From Nyssa sinensis (taxonomy: Eukaryota > Streptophyta > Magnoliopsida > Cornales > Nyssaceae): DNA of 64,000 nt. The stretch is taken from contig CM018052.1 of the NCBI GenBank assembly GCA_008638375.1, forward strand, positions 18,672,071 through 18,736,070. The letters run 5' to 3'. The notes beneath the pieces were generated by a model, which saw nothing but the letters and a program-made list of their open reading frames with translations, was not told the DNA's origin and did not search any database. A program made the translations under genes and the position numbers. Positions within the stretch are counted from its first letter, which is position 1, and each line of letters starts with the position of its first letter. Positions 46,192 through 57,620 of this stretch are shown here, one piece after another.

Positions 46192-46749
46192 CTATGTAAA
46201 CTTATACGTACATACATTCTCACACATTTGTACACACACACACATATGTATGTGTACATATATATATGTATATATATATATACATGTGTGCACATTTGTA
46301 TATATACCACTATACAATTGACTATATCTGTGTGTTTTCATTCCATGCTCATCGACGTATATGTATTTGCATACACGTGTATATTTGGGGTCCCTAATGT
46401 CATGTGCAAGTCACATAGCTCATAAATGTTTTGTGTATTTTCTTTTATTTTTCTTATAATCTTATATATTTATTTTGCCTCATTCTTAAGTTAGTAATGT
46501 ATTGATCACTTAACTGTCAGTCTCGTCAATCTGATTAGGTCAAGTTTACTTAGGGTTAGGTTTGATTTTAACCCTACTTTGGGTGTCGGCCTAAGCAAGG
46601 TTATGGCCCACTATCGAGTTAAGGTAGTTTCTAACCCTAGTTTTGGTCATATTACTGCTTTGTGTTCAAAGAATTTGGAGAGATTCTTTTATGACTGTAA
46701 TTCTCAACACATTATGTCTAGTTACCTATTTTGTTGGAAGCGGGTGTCA
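42618..46749 (-). mobile_element. T3 5' LTR
   Basis: Plus-strand left end TGTCACATCCC, right end GGAAGCGGGTGTCA. 4132 bp, shorter than its partner mainly through a gap relative to about 38,660-38,920. TA microsatellites lie at about 43,998-44,018, 45,888-45,902 and 46,158-46,184. The outer flanks (AAATG before 35,519, TGGAG after 46,749) show no clear target duplication. Confidence 0.87.
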
Positions 46750-47390
46750 TGGAGTGAGGTAACACCCTCACTATGTGACGATCAGCACTTGCTTGTGTGT
46801 TGATTGGCACACAGAGAGTGCGTCATTGGGACTTTTTTTTGGCCTTTTCAAAACGCGATTTTTACGAAGGCCAGTAAGTGTCTTGTGTAAAAACTGGGTT
46901 TTTTTAAACTAAAAGTGAGGGTCTAAAGTGAACTATATGCATGAAGTTAAGATGGGTATCATAGGCTTTTAGGCTCCCCTCGACGAGATGTGTTATATAC
47001 CTCCCATGGTTGTTCAAGAAACGAATCACGGTCAAATGGTATGACAACAATCCTTTTGATACACCTCCCAAGGTACCATTAAAGGTTCTCCCTGGTAAAC
47101 CTGGTAAGTGGTCGGAAGTAGAGGGCTTTTACCGGCATTCCCAACAGTAAAGAACGCATTGGTGTGCGAGCTACCGGCCATCCAAAGGGGTAAAAGGGTA
47201 TGTAATGCATATGCACTTGTCATGATGTTAAGTTTATGCTTGGTATTCCAATTAAATTCATTAGCATATGAATTACATATATCTAGTCATCTATTCAATC
47301 AATACAAAAACAAGACAATATGGGAATTAAATACACAATGACAACTACAAAGCCTTGTAGATGAACACAATAATGAGTTTAGCTTTCTAA
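46750..47390 (-). other. C3 leader, between T3 and primer-binding site
   Basis: Minus-strand leader of the Ogre-like element C3, joined to the gag region at 35,518 if T3 is removed. Non-coding; small plus-strand frames at 46,579-46,803 and 47,108-47,341 have no recognisable domains. Confidence 0.5.
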
Positions 47391-47409
47391 GTCCTCAATG
47401 GAGTCGCCA
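47391..47409 (-). promoter_or_regulatory. Primer-binding site of C3 (Ogre type)
   Basis: Minus strand TGGCGACTCCATTGAGGAC, close to the TGGCGACTC... primer site known from Ogre elements. It lies 3 nt beyond the LTR end (...GGCTCA). Confidence 0.72.
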
Positions 47410-47412
47410 CTA

Positions 47413-48219
47413 TGAGCCTAAGTGCCAGAAGATAGAAGGAGTGTCAAATTAACTCTCGCGGCTTTTAAAGTTCGCTCCCTCAATGTAGGAAAGGAACATG
47501 CCTTCTTTTTTAGATTGAAGTGTACATGAATACACAAAGGAGTCGCTAGCTTGTTTAGGCTAAATAACAAGCAAACTCGATACAACACATCAATAATAAA
47601 TGTAAAGTTTATAGCAAAGAAAGTTGAAATTACATTGCTTTGATCCTATTTATATTCTAAACCCTTTGATATGGGTTAAAATAAAATAAAGCAAAACTAG
47701 TCTGCAATGAACCAATGAATTTTGAAACTAAGAGCTAAGGTACGAGATGGGAAGAGGTTAGGCACCAATCCCTCAAGTCTAAATGGACTGGCCTCAAGTG
47801 TTTATCCACAAGACATAATATTCCATGACATAAATAAAAGAAAAAGAGTAGAAAAAGATAATGATAATAATGATATGAACACATAAAAATAAACGGAATA
47901 AATAAAGTAAATACACCAAAAGGAGTCGAAGTAGAGAGACGACATGAATAAAATAAGAAAAAAACATAAAGTATATAAGATTAAAGGAAAAGAGTAGAGT
48001 CGGACCCATTAGGCGTCCTACGTATCAATTCAGATAATGGAATTAGAGCCAACATAGTTCTCTAATTCAATTGATTCAATCAAGATTGATAGGCTAACTT
48101 GAATTAGGAAAAAAGTAAGGTTTTAGGGAACGTACGTGATTTTTCGGTTGAATAAGACTTGAGCTTGAACTCTTTGAATTGAATCTTCAATGGTGTAGAA
48201 CTTAGTCTTTAATGGATTA
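47413..48219 (-). mobile_element. C3 LTR, truncated by A2
   Basis: Matches the R-U5 part of C2 and C4: AAGCTAGCGACTCC-like block, GAGATGGG...GGTTAGGCACC, CTGGCCTCAAGTG (plus strand), pyrimidine/purine-rich CATGACATAA block, and GTAGAACTTAGTC at the break. The U3, TATA box and minisatellites are missing because A2 begins here. Confidence 0.72.
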
Positions 48220-48298
48220 TGATAATCACTAAATAATCATCTATATTAACTTCGTCTTCAATGGATTATGATAATCACTAAATAATCATCTATATTAC
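48201..48298. repeat. 49-bp tandem duplication at C3/A2 border
   Basis: Copies 48,201-48,249 and 48,250-48,298. Each holds about 19 bp of C3 (GTCTTNAATGGATTA) plus the first 30 bp of the A2 LTR (TGATAATCACTAAATAATCA...). Confidence 0.9.
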
Positions 48299-49593
48299 CC
48301 CTTAATTTACATTTTTAGTTAATAAAATATATTAAATTAGTGTAATTGATGCATTTGTAGTCTTTTGCAGGCCGGTAATGATTTTGTGCCAAAAAGATGA
48401 TATTTGGACCCATTAAAGCCATGAAATATAATTCGGAGTGGATCTAAGATTATTTATGCCCAACTAAAGTATAAAATTATATCTTTCAACTCCAATATCA
48501 GATTGAGTAAATCTTTATGGCATTAGATAGATAATTCAAATTTTTACAAATTTGAGTCTCATAGACAAAGTCTAATTCGAACATTTAGAAGCTAAAATAT
48601 GGTCCTAAAGTTGATGTCGCTATAGTGCCTGCCATACTTGGATGCGGTTTGACCACTGCGCGGTATTTTGACCATATCTATTCGATGCGAATTCGATTTG
48701 GCATGAAACAAATTGGGTTGGAATGCTAACATAAGGGCTACAATTCTTCCTGAAATAGAACTTTCCAATTTTTTATGTTTACTATAGTCAATTTGGCTCT
48801 AAATAGAAGCCTAAAAATCTGGCAAAAATCTGGCTAAATGTCCCCCATACCTAATGGATCTCCATAATCATATTTTCTTGGAAACTTATATAAGTCTTGA
48901 CAAGGGGGACATGAGAGAGGGCTATGAACAAAAGGTGAAGAAGATGACCTCTCATCATATAGTGATATTCACAAAAAAGAGAGACTCTTCATCATGTTCA
49001 ATTCATTTATTGTATTTTCTTTTGATTTAAGCTTGTAATGAGTTTCTAAAACTCTGACTAAGGCTAGAAGTGAAACAACAACAACCATAAGATTTTGTTG
49101 TGTGATTTGCAAATGCTCTTGATGCAAGATTCAATGTTTTTGGTTTAATTCAAGTGTTAGTAAAGTTTCCTTTTTTTGTATAATTCTTTAATTTTTCATA
49201 GACTCCGGGCACGATAAATACTTAAAATTTCCTGGGAATCAAATAACTAGTGTTGCCATGTTTTGAATTAACCAAACATAATAGTATTTTCATGATTAGG
49301 ACGCCATCTTTCTATTGGGATCACCCTTTGTGTGAATTTCAATTGAGTATAAAAAAAGAATCACACAATTATCATAAGTTTTTTGTTTTGGATCTCTGAT
49401 GCCTTATCATTCTTCTATATTATTTTTAGTTAATTTTTTTTTAGCACTCAACCAACCATATTTCCCAAGCAAACATATTTGATTTTATTAAATTTTTATT
49501 TTTGTCAATTGTCTACGATTCGACCTCGAACTCACTGAGTATTATTACTTCACAACATCCAGCACTTCGGATTGTAATATTGATGTTGCAGCA
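48269..49593 (+). mobile_element. A2 5' LTR, Athila-like
   Basis: Starts TGATAATCACTAAATAATC and ends GATGTTGCAGCA, 6 nt before the primer-binding site. 1325 bp, no coding. Its end region resembles the A0 LTR end in layout (short CA end, T-run, then TGGCGCC/TGGCACC). Confidence 0.75.
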
Positions 49594-49599
49594 AGTTTT

Positions 49600-49617
49600 T
49601 GGCGCCTTTACTAGGGA
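49600..49617 (+). promoter_or_regulatory. Primer-binding site for tRNA-Asp (A2, decayed)
   Basis: TGGCGCCTTTACTAGGGA; the first seven bases are exact and three later bases differ from the tRNA-Asp complement found in A0. Confidence 0.8.
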
Positions 49618-49718
49618 GCTTGTTAGCATAATTGCAGCGCACATTAAATTCATAGTAAAAAAACGTAATATAGTTTTTTTTTTTCTTTTTTATTCATAGT
49701 TAGTTCTACCTCTCACTC

Positions 49719-51172
49719 TTGCAGCCCACTAGGAATAGTGCACCATCTTGCATTATTTTTCTTTTAAATGCTCCTAATTTCAATTTTAAGCCGAGCATGA
49801 TTGCATTACTTCCTAAATTTCATGGCTTAGATTATGAAAATCCCTATTTGCATATCAAAGAGTTTGAGGAAGTCTGTTGCACTTTTCATGACCAAACCTG
49901 TAGTGAAGAGACTAATAGTTTGAAATTGTTCCATTTCTCTATCAAGGAGAAAGCGAAAAATTGGTTTTATTCTTTGAGATATAGATCCATTGGTACATGA
50001 CAAGAAATGCAAACATTGTTTTTGAAAAAAAAAATTCCCAATTCATAGGACAGTACTCTCAAAAGACAAATCATGAATTTTTCACAAAAGGAAAATAAGA
50101 CTTTTTATCAATGTTGGGAACATTTTAAGGATTTGTTAAATATTTGCCCACGTCATGGCTATGACACTTGGCGCATAAATAGTTTTTTCTCTAAAAACTT
50201 AACTCCTCAAATGCGCCTATTCATAGAAATGATGTGTCATGGTGAATTTTTTAACAAAGACCCTGATAAGGCTTTTGACTATTTTAACCTCTTAGCTGAA
50301 AATACCCAATCTTAGGACACAACAGATCTACTAGCGAAATCTAAGCCTTCTACCACTTCATCTAGAGGTGGTAGGTATCAACTTATGGAGGAAGATGATT
50401 TGAATGCAAAAATTGCTAGTTTGACCAGGAAAATAGAGGCCAGGGAATTAAGAAAAGATAGTGAAATCACGACCATGCCTAAAGTGAAAGATGTTTGTGG
50501 TATTTTTGAGATCATGGGATACATGACAAATGAATGTCCAACCATCCCTGCTTTCAAGGTGGTGTTGCACGATCAAGCAAATACCATAGATATAAATAAA
50601 AACCATTTTTCTCTTTATTCTGAGACTTACACCCCAGGTTGGAAGAATCACCCAAATTTCAGTTGGAGGAATAATAATACAGTTGCAACACCTCCTCAAG
50701 GCCCTTCCAATTTTGTTCCATATAATCCCCCACCAAAGAGGAGCCTTGAAGATACTTAGCAACAATTCATGCAAAGTCAAGCCACCATAAATAGTCAGAC
50801 CTCCCAAGCCATTGATGATATCAAATCTACTCTTGCTAAATTGACCTCTTTATTGAGCATTCAAGAAAATGTTAGGTTTCCATCCCAACCACAACCCAAC
50901 CCAACCCAAAAGGTCAATTTTTTGTAAGTTAATCTACTTTGATTGATACAAAACTTGAGCATATCAAGTCCATCACAACTCTCCGTAATGGAAAAGTTAT
51001 TAATAAGACCAATTCAACCAAAGGCCAAGAGTGTAAGAAGTCTTCAAACTCAAAGGGGATGATGAACTCGGTAGTCCAAAATCAAGTGAAGGATTGCAAT
51101 GTCCCATCCCAGCTCCTTGCCATAAAGATTTCTTCTACCCCAAGGATTGAGCAAATATTCAAAAAATTTTGA
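49719..51172 (+). pseudogene. gag: A2 gag (broken)
   Basis: Athila-type gag. In one frame from 49,719 to 50,930: NFNFKPSMIALLPKFHGLDY, NPYLHIKEFEEVCCTFH, FSIKEKAKNWFYSL, FSQKENKTFYQCWEHFKDL, CPRHGYDTW, FDYFNLLAENTQS, EEDDLNAKIASLTRKIEA, GYMTNECPTIPAF and YTPGWKNHPNFSWRNNN. Stops fall at 50,000, about 50,043, 50,316, 50,760 and 50,924. A second frame at 50,939-51,172 (LEHIKSITTLRNGKVI) is the gag-protease spacer. The zinc-knuckle CysHis set is damaged (CGIFEIMGYMTNEC lacks the second Cys and the His). Not functional; homologous to the split A1 gag. Confidence 0.9.
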
Positions 51173-51179
51173 GATCTTT

Positions 51180-51780
51180 AACGAAGTGAAAATCAACATC
51201 CCTTTGTTAGATGCAATGCAAATACCTTCTTATGCCAAGTTTTTCAAACATTTATGTGCAATTAAGCATAAGCTGAATGTACAAAAGAAGGCATTTTTGA
51301 CTAAATAAGTAAGCTCCATAATTCAAGACAACACTCTACCTAAGTACGAAGATCTAGGTTATCCCACCATTTCATGTGTCATAGGAAATTTTGAAATAGA
51401 GAAATCTTTGCTAGACTTTGGGGAAACTGTGAATTTGTTTCCATATTCAGTGTACAAACAATTAGGTCTAGGTGAGCTAAAACCAACCACAACCACCCTT
51501 CAGCTTATAGATCGTTCTATGAAAATTCCAAGGGGAGTAGTTGAGGACATGTTGGTCTAAGTTGAAAAATTCTACTTTCTTATTGATTTCATTATTTTGG
51601 ACACACAACATGTTTTGAATGCTAATTCTCAAATTCCTATGATTTTAGATTGCCCATTCCTTAGAATTTCCAATGCTTTGAGAAATTGTAGGAATGGTAT
51701 CCTGAAATGGTCTTTTGGAAACATCACCATTGAGTTGAACATTTTTAATATTTGAAAATAACCAAGTGATGATGATAATG
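51180..51780 (+). pseudogene. A2 aspartic protease (broken)
   Basis: LLDAMQIPSYAKFFKHLCAI and QKKAFLTK precede a stop; then YPTISCVIGNFEIEKSLLDF, the active-site segment LLDFGETVNLFPYSVYKQ (Asp codon 51,414), LGLGELKPTTTTLQLIDRS, KIPRGVVEDMLV, a stop, and FYFLIDFIILDTQHVLN. D-x-G is kept as D-F-G but the next Ala-Ser is Glu-Thr. The linker to RT (LEDLKYAFFGPIETFLIV, KAHKGAIGWNIVNIKG) follows to about 52,350. Confidence 0.87.
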
Positions 51781-52363
51781 TTCATGAATTTGATTTAATT
51801 GAGACAGTTGTGCAACATCATTTTAATGTCTCATGTTTCTCTCATCCTTTAGAAGCTTGTTTAGTTAATTCCCTTGATTTTGAGTTTGACAGAGTATTTG
51901 AAACTGCATATTTATATTATTTACTTGATTCTGCACAGGAATTGGAGGTTTATAATTGGAAGCCAAAGTTTGAGGAGCTACCACCTTGAGAGCATAAATC
52001 CTTACCATCGAGGGAGGAAGTGCCTAAATTAGACTTAAAGCCCTTACTTGAGGATCTTAAGTATGCATTTTTTGGACCTATAGAGACTTTTCTTATTGTA
52101 ATATCTTCAAAAGTTGACACCTTGCAATAAGGTAAGTTGCTTAATGTTTTTAAAGCACACAAGGGAGCTATAGGGTGGAACATTGTTAACATTAAAGGAA
52201 TTAGTCCTTTATTGTGTAACCATCGAATTTATTTGGAGGAAAATGCTAAAACATCTAGGGAAATGCAACGTACGTTGAACCCTACCATGAAAAAGGTCAT
52301 AAGATCTAAAGTGTTAAAACTATTGGATGTGGAATCATTTACCCCATAACCGATAGTCAATGG

Positions 52364-53113
52364 GTGAGTCCTACACAAGTAGTGCCCAAGAAATCTGGAG
52401 TTACTATAGTTAAAAATGAGAATAATGAATCAATCACAACTTGTGTTACCAGGGGTTGGCGCATGTGTATTGACTATAGAAATGTTAATTTTGTCACTAG
52501 AAAATACCATTTCCCACAGCCATTTTTGGACCAAAATTTTAGAGAGAGTGACTGGTTATGCATTCTATTGCTCTCAAAATGGATATTCTGGGTATTATCA
52601 CATTGAAATTGCACCCAAGAACAAAAAGAAAACTACCTTTACATTTCCTTTTGGTAACTTTGCATTTCCAATAAGCCATTTCGATTGTGTAATACTCCCA
52701 CCACATTTTAGATAAACATGCTTAGCATTTTTAGTGACATCGTAGAGCATTTTCTTGAAGTTTTTATTGATGATTTTTCTATCTTTGGTAACTCATTTGA
52801 TGATTGTTTATCTAATTGGTAGGATGTATTGGTTAAATGTGAAGAGAAATACCTTCTATTAAATTGGGAGAAATGCCATTTCATGGTTCGAAAAGGGATT
52901 ATGCTTGGACATGTTTTTTCTTCTAAAAGAATAGAACTGGACAAATCTAAAATTGAATTAATAGCCAATTTGCCCACACCAAAGACCATTAAGGATGTTA
53001 GATCATTTTTAGGACATGTTGGATTTTGTAGGAGGTTCATTAAAGATTTTAATTCCATATCTAGACCATTGTGTAACCTCCTATCAAAAGACACTCCATT
53101 TGAATGGAGTTAG
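52364..53113 (+). pseudogene. A2 reverse transcriptase (broken)
   Basis: Open from VVPKKSGVTIVKNENNES through RMCIDYRNVNFVTRKYHFPQ, frame change near 52,540, then YHIEIAPKNKKKTTFTFPFG, more frame changes, FLEVFIDDFSIFGNSFDDCL with the F-I-D-D catalytic pair intact (about 52,764-52,775), a stop, KCHFMVRKGIMLGHVF, and KDVRSFLGHVGFCRRFIKDF. Unlike A1, the catalytic Asp pair is kept but the reading frame is broken at least three times. Confidence 0.88.
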
Positions 53114-53159
53114 AATGTGGAGATGCCTTTAAAAAGCTAAAAGGGATGCTTACTTCTAC

Positions 53160-53480
53160 TCCTATTATGTAGCCACTTAATTGGTCTTTGCCCTTAGAAA
53201 TAATGTGTGATGCTAGTGATTATGCACTTAGGTTGTTTTGGGGAAACGTAAGGACAAGAAACCTTATGTTGTATACTACGCAAGTAAAACCTTAGATAGT
53301 GCTCAAATGAACTATTCCACGACTAAAAAAGAATTAGCTGCAATAATATTTGCTCTTGACAAATTTTATGCCTATTTAGTTGGTTCACCTATTGTTGTTT
53401 TCACTAACCATGCAGTATTAAAGTACCTTATCAAAAAAAACAAAAAAAAAAAACAAAAAAAGATGTTAAGCCATGATTGA
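53160..53480 (+). pseudogene. A2 RNase H (broken)
   Basis: LEIMCDASDYAL, frame change, KKPYVVYYASKTLDSAQMNY, TTKKELAAIIFALDKFYAYL, SPIVVFTNHAVLKYL, then an A-rich insertion (53,433-53,462) read as a lysine string and a stop. Confidence 0.87.
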
Positions 53481-53499
53481 TTAGGTGGATCCTTTTACT

Positions 53500-54165
53500 C
53501 CGAGAGTTCAACATTGATATCAAAGATAAAAAAATGAGTAGAAAATATGGTGGCAGATCATTTATCAAGACTACTATTTGATTCTTCCTTAGATGCCATG
53601 CCAATTAAGGATACTTTCCCTGATGAGCAGCTTTTTTCTATGTTTGATTTACATTGGTTTGCTGATATTTTAAATTTTCTTGTTACAGGCAAAATCCCTC
53701 CACATTGGAATGCACAAGATAAGAAGAGATTTTTGTTTGGGGTTCAGAGTTTCTTTTATAATGATCCATATTTGTTTAAGTATTGTCTTGATCAAATCAT
53801 TAGGAGATCTATCTTAGATAATGAAATACATAGTGTCATCTCCTTTTGTCATTCTAAGGCTTGTGGCAGCCATTTTTCTTCAAGGAAAATGGCTGCAAAG
53901 ATTTACAGTGTGGATTTTATTGGCCTACCCTCTTCAAAGATGCCCATCACTTTTGCGGAACATGTGATCGATGCCAAACGCTAAGGGGAATTACTCGATG
54001 CAACATGATGCCTTTACACCCAATTTTGGTTATTGAAATATTCGATTCTTGGGGTATAGACTTAATGAGCCCATTTTTTCCTTCTTTTGGATACCTATTT
54101 TTTCCTTTTTTGGATACCTATTTTTTCCTTCTTTTGGATACCTATTCGAACTTTACAAGATTTGA
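53500..54165 (+). pseudogene. int: A2 integrase, N-terminal part, truncated
   Basis: Starts FNIDIKDKK, then MVADHLSRLLFDSS, KIPPHWNAQDKKRFLFG, the zinc-binding segment FCHSKACGSHFSSRKMAAKI, frame change, FYWPTLFKDAHHFCGTCDRC, then IFDSWGIDLMSPFFPSFGYL with the first catalytic Asp present. The domain stops here: three copies of a 24-bp unit are followed by Tekay sequence, so the second Asp and Glu are missing. Confidence 0.87.
54074..54144. repeat. 24-bp tandem triplication at A2/T4 break
   Basis: Units at 54,074-54,097, 54,098-54,120 and 54,121-54,144, each TTTTTTCCTT...GGATACCTA. The original is the Ser-Phe-Gly-Tyr part of integrase. Confidence 0.92.
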
Positions 54166-54184
54166 TTGATAAAAGTATTGGAAA

Positions 54185-54524
54185 GGTAACCATAAGTTGG
54201 CGTTACCGCCACAACTATTTGGAGTTCATGATGTCTTCCATTTGTTGATATTGGGGAAGTGCGAACCTAACCCTTCACATGTGCTAGATCGGGTTGATCT
54301 TACGGTAGAGGGTGATGTTCCTTAGGATGAGAGGCCTGTAGAGATATTGGGCGCGAGGGACCAGGTTTTGTACATCAAGACCATCCCTTTTGGCCAGGGT
54401 TCTTTGGAGCCAGCATATGGTTGAGGAGGCTACTTGGGAGCGTGAGGCTGAGGTCTGTACTAGGTATCCCGAGTTGTTTGATTTTTGATATATTTTATTT
54501 TAAATTTCGGGACGAAATTTCTTT
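54185..54524 (+). pseudogene. int: T4 Tekay-type integrase C-terminus and chromodomain (broken)
   Basis: HKLALPPQLFGVHDVFHLLI, GKCEPNPSHVLDRVDLTV, DERPVEILGARDQVLYIK, then after a frame change EEATWEREAEVCTRYPELF and a final FKEGRM-like tail at the polypurine tract. ALPP.L.GVHDVFH with ..EEATWE..E....YP.LF is the end of chromovirus (Tekay) pol, where the chromodomain steers integration to heterochromatin. Stops at about 54,323 and 54,421. Everything upstream of this segment is missing. Confidence 0.87.
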
Positions 54525-54537
54525 AAGGAGGGAAGGA
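54525..54537 (+). promoter_or_regulatory. Polypurine tract of T4
   Basis: AAGGAGGGAAGGA immediately before the LTR start TGTAATAACC. Confidence 0.85.
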
Positions 54538-54939
54538 TGTAATAACCTGAAAATTTTTTTTTTATATATGAAATTTTCTTCGTTATTAAATTTTTTTTTA
54601 GTGATAATAGTATTGTTGGTTATTATTATTATTATTATTATTATTTATTATTGTTATTATTAATATTATTGTTATTATTAAGAATGTGAAGTGAATGTAA
54701 TATGTATATTAAAATAAATGGATGATGTGTGTGTTATGCATACATGGCATGTATATGTGTGGGATATTATATGTATGTGCATATGTGTGGGATATTATAA
54801 TATATGTACATGTATATGTGTATAGGTATCTGTATGTATATAACAGTGCATGTGTGCACTGTGTGAGTGCAACAGGTCGTGTGTGTGTTTGTGGTGTCGT
54901 GTAAGTGTGTGTGTCTAGAGTGTGTGTAAATGAGTGAGA

Positions 54940-54958
54940 TATATAGGTGGATATATAG
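54940..54958 (+). promoter_or_regulatory. Twin TATA boxes of T4 LTR
   Basis: TATATAGGTGGATATATAGG: two TATATAGG elements 11 bp apart directly ahead of the 13-bp hairpin. Promoter role is inferred. Confidence 0.5.
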
Positions 54959-54987
54959 GGCAGCTTTGCATTTAATGCAAAGCTGCC
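54959..54987. repeat. Perfect 13-bp hairpin in T4 LTR
   Basis: Arms GGCAGCTTTGCAT (54,959-54,971) and ATGCAAAGCTGCC (54,975-54,987) around TTA; no mismatch. Confidence 0.95.
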
Positions 54988-56146
54988 TTGTAGGGAAATT
55001 AGGGTGGCTGAATAGAGAAGAAAGGTCAAGGAAAGGGGCTGTCAGGTCTGATAGTGCAGAGAGAGAGAGAGAGAGAGGGAGAACATAAGGTGTGGGTCTT
55101 GATCTTAGAGAGAAAATCAGGAAGAAGGAAGTGGGGGAGAGACCGTGGATATTGAGAGGAACACAGAGGGTGATCCAAGAGGAGAAAGGAAGAGGGGAGG
55201 AGCTACAACAGAGAGAAATCAGAAACTGGGGTAAGTAGCTTAGCTTCTATTTTATTTTTTTTAAAGCACAATAATTAATTTGATGTATAGAGTCTTAAAG
55301 AGCATGTTGTAAGGTTCATTTTACAAAAAGAATGAAAGAAAATGACCAAGAAACGAGAGAGAAACATTGAGTTGCAGGTCATGTAGGATAATCGGGTGGT
55401 TGGAAAATATTGGTTTAAAACTTGGTTTTGGGAATGAGAGATTGTTCCTCCATAGTGCAGAAACACTTTAGGGTAAAAATGGAGATTGAACCATGACCAA
55501 AAAGTCACGAAAATGAAAGAGAAGGGTCGGCCGGAGAGTTGACCGAAATCTTTGGACCCTATTTCATAAAAATCTAGTGGCTTAAATCCAAAACCAACCT
55601 TAGATATGGAATCTACATGAAAAACCTGAGGAAACTACATTTTTAAAACTGTGAAAAGTCACCGGAAAAATATCGCCAGCGCCGGAGAAGGCGCCGAAAC
55701 CCTACTGGAGCTTCACCGGAAAAACGGGGAATGAGGCACTGTTCCGGGTCGGGTCCAGGTTCGGATTGGGCTTGGGCGATCCGCCTCTGCCACGTGTCAG
55801 TCATAGGTTTTAAATTAAATGGGGATAGGGGTTGTTTGGCTACGGGGTTGTGAGATTGAAATTGGAATTAAATTGAAAACAGGGATATCCTATCCCTGTT
55901 TCGGAGTTAGCCATTGTTTGGCTATCCAGATTAAGAATAAGAGAATTGGAAATTTCAAACTAAACCCTGTACTTTTTGAAATTCAAATTGAAACCCCAGA
56001 ACTTTAGGAAATCTGATTTTGACCCATAGAACTTTTGACTAATTATGTTTTGACCCCTCCAGAATAAAATATTAATTAAATATTAGTTAAATTAATTAAT
56101 TAATTAGTTAATTAAATTAATTTAATTATTTAAATATTTTAAAATA

Positions 56147-56560
56147 ACCCGGAGTCCAAATGGGACAAGTCATTAGTGTATTTTGACTATCTCGACCATT
56201 CTGAGACCAATGGTGAGGTCCGTTTTATGAGATGGGGTCCCAAAAAATAAAAGACCTATAGTAACCCTTAAAATTACAAAAATGCCCCTAAATTGAAACA
56301 CAGTCAAACGAACTCCAAATTAAGTAAACGAATAGTGAAATCTTATTATCTCGAACACTCCGGACTCTACCGTGGAGTCCTATTTATGAGGAAAGGCCTC
56401 AAAAAATGGGAACCCGTGAAAGTGCAAAATGACCGTTTTGCCCTTTTTAAACCAAACGTCCAAATTAATTTTTACGAAGGCCTAGACCTATTTTCTTCGA
56501 CGTTTCGGATCCAATTGTAGAATTTATTTTAGCAAAATAGAAGTTAATAAAATAAAGACA
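56147..56560. repeat. About 143-bp repeats in T4, 3 copies
   Basis: Same unit as in T2: GACTATCTCGACC, CCAATGGTGAGGTCC, GAGATGGGGTCCC, AAAATGCCCC, then TTATTATCTCGAACAC and a third unit with TCTTCGACGTTTCGG. Confidence 0.82.
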
Positions 56561-57620
56561 TAAAATTTGATTAATGGCATCGTTCAAGCGACAGACCGAC
56601 TGAGTAACATTTTATGGTTTTAGGGACACCGAAAGTCCAGGAGAAGGTCGTCTAACTTCTACATTTCCATTGATAGCCACCACCTTGCGAGCACGGTTTA
56701 CTCGGGTTGAGACCAACCCAACAGGTATGGTGTTTTGCTAAAGTTAGAAATGAAGTTAAGTTAGGAATATTTTGTGAATGACTAGAATGATTTATGTGTT
56801 TATTTGGAATGTGTTTACTTGATAATTTGAAGTTAGTTGTTCACATGTTTATGTGTTACTTGCGTTCTTGGAGAGTTTAGTAAAGTGAAGAACATGAACT
56901 ATGATATATGAACACATGAGATATGTATACACATGGAACTGACTGATGATTTATATGTTATTGTCCGAGCATGCTATATTATTGAAAACCATGTTCATTG
57001 AGATTACATTGGCATATTGGCATATGGTGAATCCTTGAGAACATGGCATGAGTTGAGCACGTGGTGCTATGCATTATGAAGGTGTAGATCCTGTGGTGAA
57101 AAACCCAAAATTGGCCATTGCATTGGTACTTCGATGCCATCGGGGAGTACCCGTAAATGAGACATGGGTGTGGCATAGAGTTATGCATGGGTGCGTCATG
57201 CATACCACTCATATATTACTGCGATGCTTTGAATGACATTTAGATATAAATGTACACTTTGCACATGCTACGCCTTAGCTTTATTTCTTGCATTAGCACT
57301 ACATTATACCAGCAGTTGAGCTGACCCAGTCGTGGGACCAACATTACAGATGAGGACGCCCCAGCTACATGAGTTTCAGTAATGCTTTATAGAGAAGAGT
57401 GCTTGGAGATGTTTGGCCCTTGGGGCATATTTTGCGATGTAAGGGCTTAAGCCCGAATGACCATGCAAACGATGTATTCATGGGATGTACTTTATGTTAT
57501 TTTATGTATTGATGGGAATGGATGTATGTTTAGTGAATTTATTTACATTTGTCCTTTTATTTATTTTATTTTCTGTCTCGTCAGTCGCGCCTCAGGTTTA
57601 CAGAAATTCGGAGCGTGACA

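Larger units (their letters stand above)
54538..57620 (+). mobile_element. T4 3' LTR
   Basis: TGTAATAACCTGAAA to GGAGCGTGACA, 3083 bp. Contains an (ATT)n tract (54,619-54,676), TATA boxes with a hairpin (54,940-54,987), GA repeats (55,060-55,078), a GGGTCGGGTCC block (about 55,748), three roughly 143-bp repeat units (56,147-56,560), and the 3' block shared with T1. No coding frame with recognised domains. Confidence 0.87.

Noticed and set aside
48269..54165. A2 as an autonomous, possibly active element
   Set aside because: Numerous stops and frame changes in every domain, decayed primer site, truncated integrase and no 3' LTR.
55819..56007. Small frames in T4 and T5 LTRs (also 58,382-58,678, 59,468-59,665) as host or env-like genes
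   Set aside because: No recognisable domain and placement within LTR sequence; none has a counterpart kept open in other LTR copies.
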